A stretch of 64,000 nt of DNA. It comes from SFWF01 sp045636705 (GTDB lineage Bacteria > Bacillota > Clostridia > Oscillospirales > Acutalibacteraceae). Made by a program: the position numbers and the translations under genes. The stretch lies in the NCBI GenBank assembly GCA_045636705.1, contig JAZTYA010000030.1:19824-83823 (forward strand), given 5' to 3'. Numbering within the stretch: the stretch's first letter is position 1; each line of letters opens with the position of its first letter. Shown here piece after piece: positions 24,030 to 32,231 of this stretch. Under the pieces are notes generated by a model. That model was not told where the DNA came from. It saw only the letters and a list, made by a program, of their open reading frames with translations, and did not search any database.

Positions 24030-24923
24030 ATGGAGAAGTTACTACTGATTGTTAATCCCCGTGCAGGTATGGGAAAAATTAAAAATTCGCTTTTAAAGGT
24101 TATAGAAATTTTATCTGGCGCCGGATACGACATTACCGTAAAGCCTACCGAAAAACCTTTAGATGCTACAAACTTTGCAAAAAATCTTGATAGTTCATAT
24201 AGCACTGTGGTTTGTTGCGGCGGCGACGGAACCTTAAACGAAACCATAACCGGGCTTTTAGAAAACAAGAACGAATATAAGCTAGGTTATATTCCTTGCG
24301 GCACCTTAAACGAGTGGTCTTCGGGACTTCACATTCCAAGAAACATTGTAAAGGCCGCAGAGGTTATAGCAAACGGAGAACCCGTAACCATTGACGTTGG
24401 ACGTTTTAACGACCGCTATTTTGCTTATACCGCCTCATTTGGCGCATTTACCGAGTCTTCCTATTCTGCCTCGCAGGACGTTAAAAATCTGCTTGGACAA
24501 ACGGCATATTTGTTTGAAGGAATTAAAAGTCTTGGTAATATAAAGCCTATACCTCTGGAAATAGCAGCAAACGGAAAAACATACCGCGGAAAATACATTT
24601 TCGGCGCTATTACAAACTCTATTTCGGTCGGTGGTGTTGTTAAGTTTAACGAGACAAAAATCAAGATGAACGACGGACTTTTTGAGGTTTTGCTTATCAA
24701 AAATCCGACCAACCTGATTGAGTTCCAAAAGATAGTCGATTCTATTCTCAGAAAAGACCTTGAGAATAACAAATATATGGAATTTTTAAAGGTTTCAAGT
24801 CTTAAGATAAAGTCATCAAAACCGCTTGACTGGACCCTTGACGGAGAACACGCCGTTTCTTTGGAAGAAACGAAAATTGAAATCATTCCTAACAGAATAA
24901 AGATTTTATTGCCCAAAAAATAA
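24030..24923 (+). CDS. diacylglycerol kinase family lipid kinase (copy 1)
   Basis: A 297-residue cytoplasmic kinase of the DagK/YegS/BmrU family, phosphorylating diacylglycerol or a related lipid. Motifs: NPRAGMGK near the start, VVCCGGDGTLNE (the nucleotide-binding GGDGT), GYIPCGTLNEWS and the C-terminal LDGEHA segment. AAGGAG precedes the ATG. Co-transcribed with mntP and ends at a terminator shared with the convergent groEL. A second family member lies at 26984-27925. Confidence 0.9.
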   Translation: MEKLLLIVNPRAGMGKIKNSLLKVIEILSGAGYDITVKPTEKPLDATNFAKNLDSSYSTVVCCGGDGTLNETITGLLENKNEYKLGYIPCGTLNEWSSGLHIPRNIVKAAEVIANGEPVTIDVGRFNDRYFAYTASFGAFTESSYSASQDVKNLLGQTAYLFEGIKSLGNIKPIPLEIAANGKTYRGKYIFGAITNSISVGGVVKFNETKIKMNDGLFEVLLIKNPTNLIEFQKIVDSILRKDLENNKYMEFLKVSSLKIKSSKPLDWTLDGEHAVSLEETKIEIIPNRIKILLPKK

Positions 24924-24933
24924 ATAAAAAAAT

Positions 24934-24965
24934 AAAACCCACAGTTCGTTTGAACTGTGGGTTTT
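24934..24965. terminator. bidirectional terminator between the lipid kinase and groEL
   Basis: AAAACCCACAGTTC and GAACTGTGGGTTTT form a perfect 14-bp stem with a GTTT loop. T-rich tracts lie on both sides, so it serves both convergent genes. Confidence 0.9.
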
Positions 24966-24969
24966 TCTA

Positions 24970-26610
24970 TTAATACATTCCGCCGCCTGCTGCTGCAGCT
25001 GCTGCGGCTGCCGCCTTATTTGCCTTGGCATCATCCTTGTTTTCTGCAACAAGTGTTTCGGTTGTAAGAACCATAGATGCTACTGATGCGGCATTTTGAA
25101 GAGCTGAACGTGTAACCTTTGTCGGGTCAACAATTCCTGCCTCTATCATATCGGTATAAACCTCTTTATAGGCATCAAATCCGTAGTTTGCCTTGCCCTC
25201 AGAGATTATCTTATCAATGATTACAGAGCCTTCAAGACCTGCGTTATATGCGATTTGGCGGATAGGTGCTTCCAAAGCCTTTAAGACAATTGCAACACCT
25301 GTCTTTTCGTCGCCTTCGCTCTTTTCGTATAAAGCCTTAACAGAGCCGATAGCGTTAACAAGGGCAGTACCGCCGCCTGCTACTATTCCCTCTTCAACGG
25401 CCGCCTTTGTAGCAGCTAAAGCATCCTCTATTCTAAGCTTTTGCTCCTTCATTTCAACCTCGGTAGCGGCACCAACCTTAATTACTGCAACACCGCCCGA
25501 AAGCTTTGCTAAACGCTCGTTTAACTTTTCTCTGTCAAACTCACTTGTAGTATCTGCAAGTTGAGTTTTGATTTGAGCAATTCTGTCCTTAATTTCATCG
25601 GTATTGCCTGCGCCGTCAACAATGATTGTGTTTTCCTTTGAAACCTTAACCTGACGAGCACGGCCAAGTTGAGTAATCTGTGTCTCTTTAAGTTCAAGAC
25701 CTAACTCTTCTGTAATAACCTCACCGCCGGTAAGAATTGCGATATCTCTAAGCATTTCTTTTCTGCGGTCGCCAAAGCCGGGAGCCTTAACAGCAACGCA
25801 GACAAATGTTCCACGAAGTTTATTTACGATAAGGGTTGAAAGTGCTTCACCCTCGATATCTTCTGCAATGATAACAAGCTTTTTACCTGCCTGTACAATC
25901 TGCTCTAAAACAGGTAGAATATCCTGAATTGAAGAAATCTTCTTGTCTGTAATAAGGATGAAAGCATCGTCAATAATTGCTTCCATTTTATCGGTGTCTG
26001 TTACCATATAAGGTGTAATATATCCGCGGTCAAACTGCATTCCTTCAACAACTTCGCTATAGGTTTCGGCAGTTTTTGACTCCTCAACGGTAATAACGCC
26101 GTCGGCAGAAACCTTATCCATAGCCTCAGCGATAAGTTTACCTATGAATTCATCTCCTGCAGAAACGGTAGCAACACGTGCGATATCCTCAGAGCCACTA
26201 ACCTTTTTAGAGTTAGAAATAACGGTAGCCACAGCAGTTTCAACCGCAGTCTTAATACCCTTTTTAACAATCATTGGGTTTGCGCCTGCGGCAACGTTCT
26301 TCATACCCTCGCAAATCATAGCCTGCGCTAAAACTGTTGCGGTTGTAGTACCGTCTCCTGCGCAATCGTTAGTCTTTGTTGCAACCTCACGAACAAGCTG
26401 TGCGCCCATATTCATAAAGGGGTTGTCAAGCTCGATTTCCTTTGCTATTGTAACACCGTCGTTAGTAATAAGTGGCGCGCCATAGCTACGTTCTAAAACG
26501 GCATTTCTACCCTTAGGACCAAGTGTTACCTTAACGGCATTAGCTATTTCATCAACACCGGCCTGTAAAGCCTTGCGAGCTTCCTCGCCAAAAATAATAT
26601 CTTTTGCCAT
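24970..26610 (-). CDS. groEL: 60 kDa chaperonin GroEL
   Basis: A 546-residue ATP-driven chaperonin subunit. Clear motifs are KVTLGPKGRNAVLE, NDGVTIAKEIEL, AGDGTTTATVLAQAM (ATP site, conserved Asp) and VEEGIVAGGGTAL, with an Ala-rich tail ending GGGMY. AAGGAG lies upstream of the ATG. Twelve bases after groES. Full length. Confidence 0.98.
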   Translation of the reverse strand: MAKDIIFGEEARKALQAGVDEIANAVKVTLGPKGRNAVLERSYGAPLITNDGVTIAKEIELDNPFMNMGAQLVREVATKTNDCAGDGTTTATVLAQAMICEGMKNVAAGANPMIVKKGIKTAVETAVATVISNSKKVSGSEDIARVATVSAGDEFIGKLIAEAMDKVSADGVITVEESKTAETYSEVVEGMQFDRGYITPYMVTDTDKMEAIIDDAFILITDKKISSIQDILPVLEQIVQAGKKLVIIAEDIEGEALSTLIVNKLRGTFVCVAVKAPGFGDRRKEMLRDIAILTGGEVITEELGLELKETQITQLGRARQVKVSKENTIIVDGAGNTDEIKDRIAQIKTQLADTTSEFDREKLNERLAKLSGGVAVIKVGAATEVEMKEQKLRIEDALAATKAAVEEGIVAGGGTALVNAIGSVKALYEKSEGDEKTGVAIVLKALEAPIRQIAYNAGLEGSVIIDKIISEGKANYGFDAYKEVYTDMIEAGIVDPTKVTRSALQNAASVASMVLTTETLVAENKDDAKANKAAAAAAAAAGGGMY

Positions 26611-26622
26611 TACTATTTCTCC

Positions 26623-26907
26623 TTATTCTACAATTGCTAGTATATCAGACTGACGAACAATCATATATTCCTCGCCGTCAACCTTAACTTCTGTTCCTGC
26701 ATATTTAGCGGTGATAACCTTATCGCCGACATTTACAAACATTTTTACCTCGTTGCCGTCAACAAGTCCGCCTGGACCTACGGCTACAACCTCGGCAATT
26801 TCAGGCTTTTCCTTAGAAGCAGAGGTTAAAATAATACCGCTTTTGGTAGTTTCTTCTGCCTCAGCGGCCTTTAAAACTACTCTATCGCACAAAGGCTTAA
26901 TTTTCAT
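26623..26907 (-). CDS. groES: 10 kDa co-chaperonin GroES
   Basis: A 94-residue lid protein of GroEL. It starts MKIKPLCDRVVLK; the mobile loop is AEETTKSGIILTSASKEKPE and the dome/C-terminus VDGEEYMIVRQSDILAIVE. AGGAGG lies before the ATG. It is the first gene of groESL. Confidence 0.97.
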   Translation of the reverse strand: MKIKPLCDRVVLKAAEAEETTKSGIILTSASKEKPEIAEVVAVGPGGLVDGNEVKMFVNVGDKVITAKYAGTEVKVDGEEYMIVRQSDILAIVE

Positions 26908-26939
26908 CTTAATTTCCTCCTAATGAAACAATTATTTAT

Positions 26940-26968
26940 ATTCTATCCATTTTTTGCTAATATTTCAA
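26940..26968 (-). promoter_or_regulatory. groESL promoter (no CIRCE operator seen)
   Basis: TTGAAA (26963-26968) and TAGAAT (26940-26945) on the minus strand with a 17-base spacer, about 32 bases before the groES ATG. The 76-base gap contains no TTAGCACTC-N9-GAGTGCTAA inverted repeat, the usual HrcA site. Confidence 0.6.
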
Positions 26969-26983
26969 GAGCTTTTTGGAATT

Positions 26984-27925
26984 TTAACAGCTTTTTAATA
27001 ATTCCTTTTCAGTCTCTTCAAAAGGTGTATTGATAATACCTTCAGGAACCACGAAATTTACCGCTTTTTCGACAATTTCGCACCTTATGTCGTCGCTATG
27101 TATTATCTCTCCGTCAAGACTTATCGGTATTGGTTTGTCGGTCTTCATTTCAAAAACCTTGCATCTTCCCGACTTGCAAATATCAAGTCCTATATGCTTA
27201 CCCTTTTTATAGATTGGAATAAGCTTTGGAAACCTGAATCTTGAAACCTTTTTTATAACGACACAGTCAAGCAAGCCATCGTTTATCTTAGCATTCGGGG
27301 CGCTTACGTATCCGCCGCCATAAACCGAAGCATTAGCGCAAATTCCAAAGAGGAAATCGCCCTTTGCGAAGTCTTTTCCGTCAATCGAAACCTCGCCTGT
27401 TATTCCGATTTTGCCAAAAATTGTTCTAACTAAAGCTAAATTATATGCCATGGGTCCCGAAACTCCGGGTAAACGCTTAAAGTTTTTCATTCTATCGGCA
27501 ATATGGGCGTCCATGCCCGCACAACATTGATTCATGCAATATTTATCATTTACCTTAATGACGTCAATAGGAAGAAGGGTTCCCTTTCTTTGCTTATTTA
27601 TGTCAAGAAAATCCTTTTTAGAATCCATGCTAAAATATTTAATAAAATCATTTGCCGAGCCTACGGGTATTACGCCTATTGAAGCATTCTTAAACCCTAC
27701 AATTCCGTTTAAAACCTCAAACGACGTTCCGTCACCGCCACAGGCAAAAATTCTAACGTCATCGCCCGTCATAGCCTCTGTGCGAGCAAGCTCGTAAGCA
27801 TCGCCTATGCCCTTGGTTATTAGAATTTTAACATCATCGCCATATACGCTGTGAATTTGTTCCGAGAGCATTGCGGTATTGTCAAACTTACCCGATGCGG
27901 GATTAATAATATAAACGTCCCTCAT
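26984..27925 (-). CDS. diacylglycerol kinase family lipid kinase (copy 2)
   Basis: A 313-residue paralogue of the kinase at 24030-24923. Motifs: YIINPASGK at the start, IFACGGDGTSFEVLNG, IGVIPVGSANDFIKYF and the C-terminal PISLDGEIIHSDD. It starts ten bases after the THUMP methyltransferase and is probably the last gene of that transcription unit. The lipid substrate cannot be told; one of the two copies may be the true DgkB. Confidence 0.88.
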   Translation of the reverse strand: MRDVYIINPASGKFDNTAMLSEQIHSVYGDDVKILITKGIGDAYELARTEAMTGDDVRIFACGGDGTSFEVLNGIVGFKNASIGVIPVGSANDFIKYFSMDSKKDFLDINKQRKGTLLPIDVIKVNDKYCMNQCCAGMDAHIADRMKNFKRLPGVSGPMAYNLALVRTIFGKIGITGEVSIDGKDFAKGDFLFGICANASVYGGGYVSAPNAKINDGLLDCVVIKKVSRFRFPKLIPIYKKGKHIGLDICKSGRCKVFEMKTDKPIPISLDGEIIHSDDIRCEIVEKAVNFVVPEGIINTPFEETEKELLKSC

Positions 27926-27935
27926 TTTTTAACTC

Positions 27936-29060
27936 CTATTCCCCTTTAAAATACATATAAAGTTGGCACTTTATCATTCCGTTATATAACTTTCTGCGTT
28001 TGTCGGAAGGTCTTCCAAAGCAGCTTTCAAAATCATCATCCGGACTTATTACAAAATACTTCTTACCATTTTGTTTTATGAATCTTTCGCCCATTATCTT
28101 GTAAATTTCCTCTGCCTGCTTAACGTCTAAAAGTCTTTCTCCGTATGGCGGATTTGTTATTACTAAACAGCGTTCGCTGGGAACTTTAAAGTCTTTAATA
28201 TCAGCAAGAGCCGCCTTAACGTATTTTGAAACGCCTGCTTTTGCGGCATTTTCTTCGGTAAGTTTTATTGCTTCCGGGTCAATATCAAAGCCCTGCGCTC
28301 TAAAGTCAATATTCTTTAAAATTTGGTCCTGTGCTCGCGTTCTTTCTTCTCTCCAAATATTATCCGGAATAAATCCAAAACGCTCTGACGCGAAAAATCT
28401 GCGAAGTCCCGGCGCCATTTTAAGCGCCATCATTGCCGACTCGATAAGAATTGTTCCCGAACCGCAGAAAGGGTCCAAAAGCTTGGTATCGGGGAAAATT
28501 CTTGCGGTATCACACATAGCCGCCGCCAAGGTTTCCTTTAAAGGTGCATCGTTTGAATTTCTTCTGTATCCGCGCTTGTGAAGTCCCTCGCCCGAGGTGT
28601 CAAGCATAATTGTAACCTGATTTTTAAGGATTGAAAATCTTATTTTATATTCGGGTCCCGTTTCTGAAAACCAAGAAACTCCATATTTTGTTTTAAGTCT
28701 TTCGACCATTGCTTTTTTAATTATCTTTTGACAGTCGGGAATGCTGTGAAGTTCAGAATTTAAACTATATCCGTTTACCGGAAAAGCGTCATCTTTTCCG
28801 ATATATTCCTCTAAAGGAATTGCCTTTACACCTTGGAAAAGCTCTTCAAAGCTTGTTGCCTCAAATTCGCCTAAATTGATGCAAATTCTCTCGGCGAAGC
28901 GTGAGCAGATATTTGCTCTGGCTAAAATATTAAGGTTGCCTTCAAACTTAACCCTACCGTTTTCCGATTTAACGTTTAAGGCGCCCATTCTTTCAAGCTC
29001 GCCTGCTAAAATACCCTCGACGCCAAAAAGACAAGGGGCTATAAATTTTATATTACTCAT
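27936..29060 (-). CDS. THUMP-domain class I SAM RNA methyltransferase (RlmL/YpsC-like)
   Basis: A 374-residue rRNA methyltransferase, likely acting on guanine N2 of 23S rRNA. The N-terminal THUMP-type RNA-binding region spans about 45-155; the methyltransferase domain has LLDPFCGSGTILIESAMMA (SAM site) and the catalytic NPPYGERL. KRGYRRNSNDAPLKETLAAAM is typical of the YpsC family. GAGGA precedes the ATG. It matches the single-domain Firmicutes enzyme rather than the fused E. coli RlmKL. Confidence 0.9.
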   Translation of the reverse strand: MSNIKFIAPCLFGVEGILAGELERMGALNVKSENGRVKFEGNLNILARANICSRFAERICINLGEFEATSFEELFQGVKAIPLEEYIGKDDAFPVNGYSLNSELHSIPDCQKIIKKAMVERLKTKYGVSWFSETGPEYKIRFSILKNQVTIMLDTSGEGLHKRGYRRNSNDAPLKETLAAAMCDTARIFPDTKLLDPFCGSGTILIESAMMALKMAPGLRRFFASERFGFIPDNIWREERTRAQDQILKNIDFRAQGFDIDPEAIKLTEENAAKAGVSKYVKAALADIKDFKVPSERCLVITNPPYGERLLDVKQAEEIYKIMGERFIKQNGKKYFVISPDDDFESCFGRPSDKRRKLYNGMIKCQLYMYFKGE

Positions 29061-29072
29061 TTTTGTCCTCGA

Positions 29073-29918
29073 TTAAATAATTTCTGTCGCATGTCTTGTT
29101 ACGTGACAACCGATATTAACGGCCACCGGAAGTCCTGCTATGTGGGTTGGAGCCACCTCAATATTAACGGCAAGGGCGGTAGTTTTTCCGCCAAAGCCTT
29201 GAGGTCCTATTCCCGTTTTATTAATTTCTTTTAAAAGTTCTTCCTCTAACTTTGCATAAAACGGGTCGCTATTTCTTTCTTTAGTATCGCGTATAAGCGC
29301 TAGTTTTGAAAGGTATGCCGACTGTTCAAAATCTCCGCCTACTCCTACTCCTACAACAATAGGTGGACATGGGTTTGCGCCTGCGCTTTTTACAATATCG
29401 AGCACGGCGTTTATGACGCCCTCTCTGCCGTGAGCCGGCGTTAACATTTTGATGCCGCTCATATTTTCACTGCCAAAGCCCTTTGGAGCAACCGTTATTT
29501 TAACGTTTTCTCCCTTTACTATTTTGGTATGAATAACCGCAGGAGTATTATCGTTTGTATTAACTCGGTTTAAAGGGTCGGCTACGACAGACTTTCTTAA
29601 AAGGCCTTCTTCGTATCCTGCCCTTACTCCGCAATTAACCGCCTCTTCAAAGGCCTTGCCGCTAATATGAACGTCCTGTCCTATTTCAGCAAAAACAACC
29701 GCCATGCCCGTATCCTGACAGATAGGTATATCGAGATTTTTAGCCTGCTTAACGTTTTCGCAAAGGCATGAAAGAATTTCCTTTGCTAAGGGTAATTCTT
29801 CCTCTTTTTCGGCATTCACAATAAGCGCGTTTACGTCTTTTGGTAACTCCTTATTAGCCTTTATGCAAAGCTTTGCTACTACATTTTCTATTTGTTCTGA
29901 AGAAATTTCTCTAATCAT
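29073..29918 (-). CDS. class I fumarate hydratase, alpha subunit
   Basis: A 281-residue protein matching the N-terminal/alpha half of iron-sulfur class I fumarases (also L-tartrate dehydratase alpha). Seen: IPICQDTGMAVVF with one cluster Cys, LNRVNTNDNTPAVIH, KGFGSENMS, CPPIVVGVGVGG with another Cys, and the C-terminal NIGCHVTRHA with the third Cys. It would interconvert fumarate and malate together with a beta subunit, but the neighbouring gene is a methyltransferase and no beta subunit occurs in this window. TAGGAG precedes the ATG. A hairpin lies only 18 bases upstream. Tartrate dehydratase cannot be excluded. Confidence 0.85.
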   Translation of the reverse strand: MIREISSEQIENVVAKLCIKANKELPKDVNALIVNAEKEEELPLAKEILSCLCENVKQAKNLDIPICQDTGMAVVFAEIGQDVHISGKAFEEAVNCGVRAGYEEGLLRKSVVADPLNRVNTNDNTPAVIHTKIVKGENVKITVAPKGFGSENMSGIKMLTPAHGREGVINAVLDIVKSAGANPCPPIVVGVGVGGDFEQSAYLSKLALIRDTKERNSDPFYAKLEEELLKEINKTGIGPQGFGGKTTALAVNIEVAPTHIAGLPVAVNIGCHVTRHATEII

Positions 29919-29936
29919 TTTTTCTCCTACAAAAAT

Positions 29937-29964
29937 ACGGCGGACTTAAAGGTAAGACCGCCGT
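29937..29964 (-). terminator. terminator or attenuator between the S1-domain gene and fumarase
   Basis: ACGGCGG and CCGCCGT, extended by CTTA/TAAG with one mismatch, form a 12-bp hairpin followed on the minus strand by ATTTTTG. The T run ends only a few bases before the AGGAG of the fumarase gene, leaving no room for a separate promoter. Confidence 0.75.
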
Positions 29965-29973
29965 GTTAATCTT

Positions 29974-30432
29974 TTATTTTTGTCCACCGCGTCTGCCACG
30001 CTTGGCATCGGGATTTTTTCTTTTAAGGTCGGAAAACTTTTCATCACTTGTCTGCTTGAATTTGTTCATCATTTCTTCAAAGCTGGATGCAGTTTCCTTT
30101 TGTGGTGAATAGACAAACGAGCTGTCAATAGTATTGGATGACGGTCTGTCAGAAGGTGTGCGCTTGGGTTTACGCTCAGGTTTTGCAGGTTCAGCCGATT
30201 TCTCTGCGCGTTTAATAGAAAGGCTTATTTTACCCTCTTCAGAAACGTTTGTTACCATCATTTTAACACTGTCGCCGACCTTAACAAACTCATTAATGTC
30301 GTTAACGTAAGTTTTAGCTATTTCTGAAATATGTACCATCCCTGATTTGCCTTCACCCAAATCAACGAAAACGCCATACTCCTTAACCGCCGTAATTTTT
30401 CCCTCGATGATTTCGCCTACGGTAAGTTGCAT
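29974..30432 (-). CDS. S1 RNA-binding domain protein (YabR-like)
   Basis: A 152-residue protein. Residues 1-72 are one S1 domain (VGEIIEGKITAVKEYGVFVDL, GMVHISEI, VGDSVKMMV, KISLSIKR). The rest is a basic, disordered tail ending DAKRGRRGGQK. In Bacillus the homologue YabR/YugI binds ribosomes or RNA; no specific role is established here. It follows divIC as in other Firmicutes. The ribosome site (AGGGGGA) is about 11 bases from the ATG. Confidence 0.85.
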   Translation of the reverse strand: MQLTVGEIIEGKITAVKEYGVFVDLGEGKSGMVHISEIAKTYVNDINEFVKVGDSVKMMVTNVSEEGKISLSIKRAEKSAEPAKPERKPKRTPSDRPSSNTIDSSFVYSPQKETASSFEEMMNKFKQTSDEKFSDLKRKNPDAKRGRRGGQK

Positions 30433-30485
30433 TAGGTTTTAGTTCCCCCTAGAAAAATGGATATGTCGCGGATTTTCCGCTAATG

Positions 30486-30779
30486 TCAGTTGCCGGAAAT
30501 GTCCATATAAACTATCTCGTTAGGAAAAACATAACCAAGACGTTCACGGGCTGCCTTTTCAATTATTTCTTCTATCGTGCCGTTTGTCAGTAACTTGTCA
30601 CGCTCTAAAATGTTAGCCTCGGTCTGAGCTATTTTTTGCTGTAATTCCAAATGCTCGGCTTTTAAAGCGTTAAGTTCTGCAAAAAGAATGCCGATTGAAT
30701 AAATTAAATACGCACAGAAAACGACAATAAGAATACGAAGAACTATACTCGGTCTATGTGACTTTGTTCTTGCGCTCAT
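30486..30779 (-). CDS. divIC: DivIC/FtsB-family septum formation initiator
   Basis: A 97-residue bitopic membrane protein of the divisome. It has a basic N-terminus (MSARTKSHRPS), one membrane helix (about 12-33, VLRILIVVFCAYLIYSIG), a coiled coil (LNALKAEHLELQQKIAQTEANI) and the C-terminal ARERLGYVFPNEIVY motif. The ATG at 30779 is preferred because GGAAG lies 8 bases upstream; GTG and ATG codons at 30788 and 30785 are too close. It bridges FtsL and FtsQ/DivIB. Confidence 0.88.
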   Translation of the reverse strand: MSARTKSHRPSIVLRILIVVFCAYLIYSIGILFAELNALKAEHLELQQKIAQTEANILERDKLLTNGTIEEIIEKAARERLGYVFPNEIVYMDISGN

Positions 30780-30851
30780 TATCATCACTTCCGTTTCCTT
30801 AATTTAAAACCACTGATTTTAACTAATTATACACTAAGTATAAATGCATTT

Positions 30852-31277
30852 TCAAGCCTTTTTTCTTGAAAATAGGCTCTTTTTTAAAATTTTCTTACCA
30901 AAATCAAAAAGCAAATCTGAAAAGCCAGAAAGGAGGTTATTCACTTTGCTTACTGTTTTCTTTATTATTTTAAACGTGAACAACAGTATTTTTAAATATA
31001 TTTTAGAAAAGGTGTATTTTAAACAGAAAAAGCCAAACAGCTCTGCCGCTAATATAAAGCCTCTGATTTCACCGCAAGAACGAGAAAGCAAAAAACAAAA
31101 TTCTATTGGCGCCGCTAATATGAAAAAAGCCACGTCGGTTATAAACACACCTATTGTTTTTAGGTTAAAGAAAAGCCTTATTGCCTTAAAGGTGTCAAAC
31201 AAAAGACAAAAAACAGTTCCCATAAAGACACCTAATAAAACCGTTAAAACCTGATGATTTAGACTTATTTCCCACAT
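30852..31277 (-). CDS. yabQ: spore cortex biosynthesis protein YabQ
   Basis: A 141-residue membrane protein with three to four hydrophobic segments (LTVLLGVFMGTVFCLLFD, IGVFITDVAFFILAAPIEFCFLL, GFILAAELFGFFCLKY) and a basic C-terminus (FGKKILKKSLFSRKK). It has the pattern of YabQ, needed for cortex formation in the mother cell. Overlaps the yabP stop by one base. Its place between yabP and divIC is the conserved order. Confidence 0.88.
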   Translation of the reverse strand: MWEISLNHQVLTVLLGVFMGTVFCLLFDTFKAIRLFFNLKTIGVFITDVAFFILAAPIEFCFLLSRSCGEIRGFILAAELFGFFCLKYTFSKIYLKILLFTFKIIKKTVSKVNNLLSGFSDLLFDFGKKILKKSLFSRKKA

Positions 31278-31543
31278 TATTTCATAAGCCTCTTAAAAAA
31301 TCCGCCTGATGTCTCATCCGAATAAATAAGAGCGTATATTTTCCCCTCTATTTTTATATCCTTACTCGTTGTGCTAAAACCGTTAATTTTAAGGTCGGTG
31401 CCACGAATGGTCAAAACACCCAAATCGGTAAGAAGCACCACCGTTTCCTCATCAAAATTCTTAACGTCAATTACACCCGAAATTGACATATCCTTTCTGT
31501 CTTGCATAATAAGACTATGTTCAAGTCTATTTTCTCCTGACAT
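31277..31543 (-). CDS. yabP: sporulation protein YabP
   Basis: An 88-residue protein of the YabP family: HSLIMQDRKDMSISGVIDVKNFDEETVVL in pattern, then TDLGVLTIRGTDLKING. It is expressed in the mother cell in Bacillus and is needed for spore maturation; the molecular role is unknown. AGGTGGTG precedes the ATG. Overlaps yabQ. Confidence 0.9.
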   Translation of the reverse strand: MSGENRLEHSLIMQDRKDMSISGVIDVKNFDEETVVLLTDLGVLTIRGTDLKINGFSTTSKDIKIEGKIYALIYSDETSGGFFKRLMK

Positions 31544-31597
31544 AAAAACACCACCTGTAAAAAGTATATTTTCACAGATGGATTTCTATTCTTAAAT

Positions 31598-31840
31598 TTA
31601 GTCAATTAGTCGGTAAAGAAGTGCCGCGTCGTCCTTTTTCACTACGTCCACAACCGAAAGCACCTCTGCCTTGATATTCCTTGAACCAAAACCGATTTCC
31701 AGTATATCGCCCTGCTTTACGTCGTAAGATGCCTTTGCAGGTTTTCCATTTACGCTAACTCTTCCCGCATCGCAAGCGTCGTTAGCCACGGTTCTTCTTT
31801 TAATGATTCTCGAAACCTTTAAAAATTTATCAAGTCTCAA
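31598..31840 (-). CDS. rqcP: S4-domain RNA-binding protein RqcP (YabO)
   Basis: An 80-residue S4-fold protein. The TTG at 31840 is chosen as start: GGAGG lies five bases upstream and the protein then begins MRLDKFLKVSRIIKRRT, as in Bacillus YabO; a TTG four codons upstream would place the ribosome site inside the gene. RqcP stabilises tRNA on stalled 50S subunits during poly-alanine tailing with RqcH. GRVSVNGKPAKASYDVKQGD is the S4 core. Confidence 0.92.
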   Translation of the reverse strand: MRLDKFLKVSRIIKRRTVANDACDAGRVSVNGKPAKASYDVKQGDILEIGFGSRNIKAEVLSVVDVVKKDDAALLYRLID

Positions 31841-31859
31841 TTTTGCCTCCAAAAAAGAT

Positions 31860-31887
31860 ATAAGCCACCGATATAGCGGTGGCTTAT
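31860..31887 (-). terminator. terminator or attenuator downstream of the HU gene
   Basis: ATAAGCCACCG and CGGTGGCTTAT form an 11-bp stem with a 6-base loop. On the minus strand the following TCTTTTTT merges directly into the GGAGG of rqcP, so readthrough is probably the only supply for the genes below. Confidence 0.8.
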
Positions 31888-31904
31888 TTCCACTTTTAAT
31901 TTAA

Positions 31905-32180
31905 TTATTTTGCAACAGCGTCTTTAAGAGCCTTGCCTGCCTTGAAAGCAGGAACCTTAGTAGCAGCAATCTTAATGATTTCGCCAGTTCTGGGGTTCTT
32001 ACCGGTTCTAGCTGCGCGAGTGCGAGCTTCAAAAGTACCGAAGCCAACAAGAGCAACCTTGTCGCCAGCCTTCATAGCGTCAGTTACAGTAGCAACGAAA
32101 GCAGCAACTGCAGCGTCTGCATCCTTCTTAGAAATGTTAGCCTTTTCAGCAATAGCAGCAACTAATTCTGTTTTGTTCAT
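31905..32180 (-). CDS. hup: HU-family DNA-binding protein
   Basis: A 91-residue histone-like protein. The ATG at 32180 follows GGAGG by 9 bases and gives MNKTELVAAIAEKA; an in-frame start ten codons earlier is rejected. The beta-arm signature VGFGTFEARTRAARTGKNPR and the IKIAATKVPAFKAGKALKDAV end are complete. It bends DNA and compacts the nucleoid. The strong ribosome site and own hairpin fit high expression. Confidence 0.96.
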   Translation of the reverse strand: MNKTELVAAIAEKANISKKDADAAVAAFVATVTDAMKAGDKVALVGFGTFEARTRAARTGKNPRTGEIIKIAATKVPAFKAGKALKDAVAK

Positions 32181-32231
32181 TTTTAGTTTCCTCCAAATTT
32201 TATTTTTCAACGGTTAACCCGTAGAATTGCG

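Noticed and set aside
26908..26983. CIRCE operator before groES
   Set aside because: Only an isolated TTAGCA-like half is present on the minus strand; no second half at the right spacing.
30844..31254. Plus-strand Lys-rich ORF of 136 codons
   Set aside because: Antisense shadow of yabQ, which has a conserved sequence and position.
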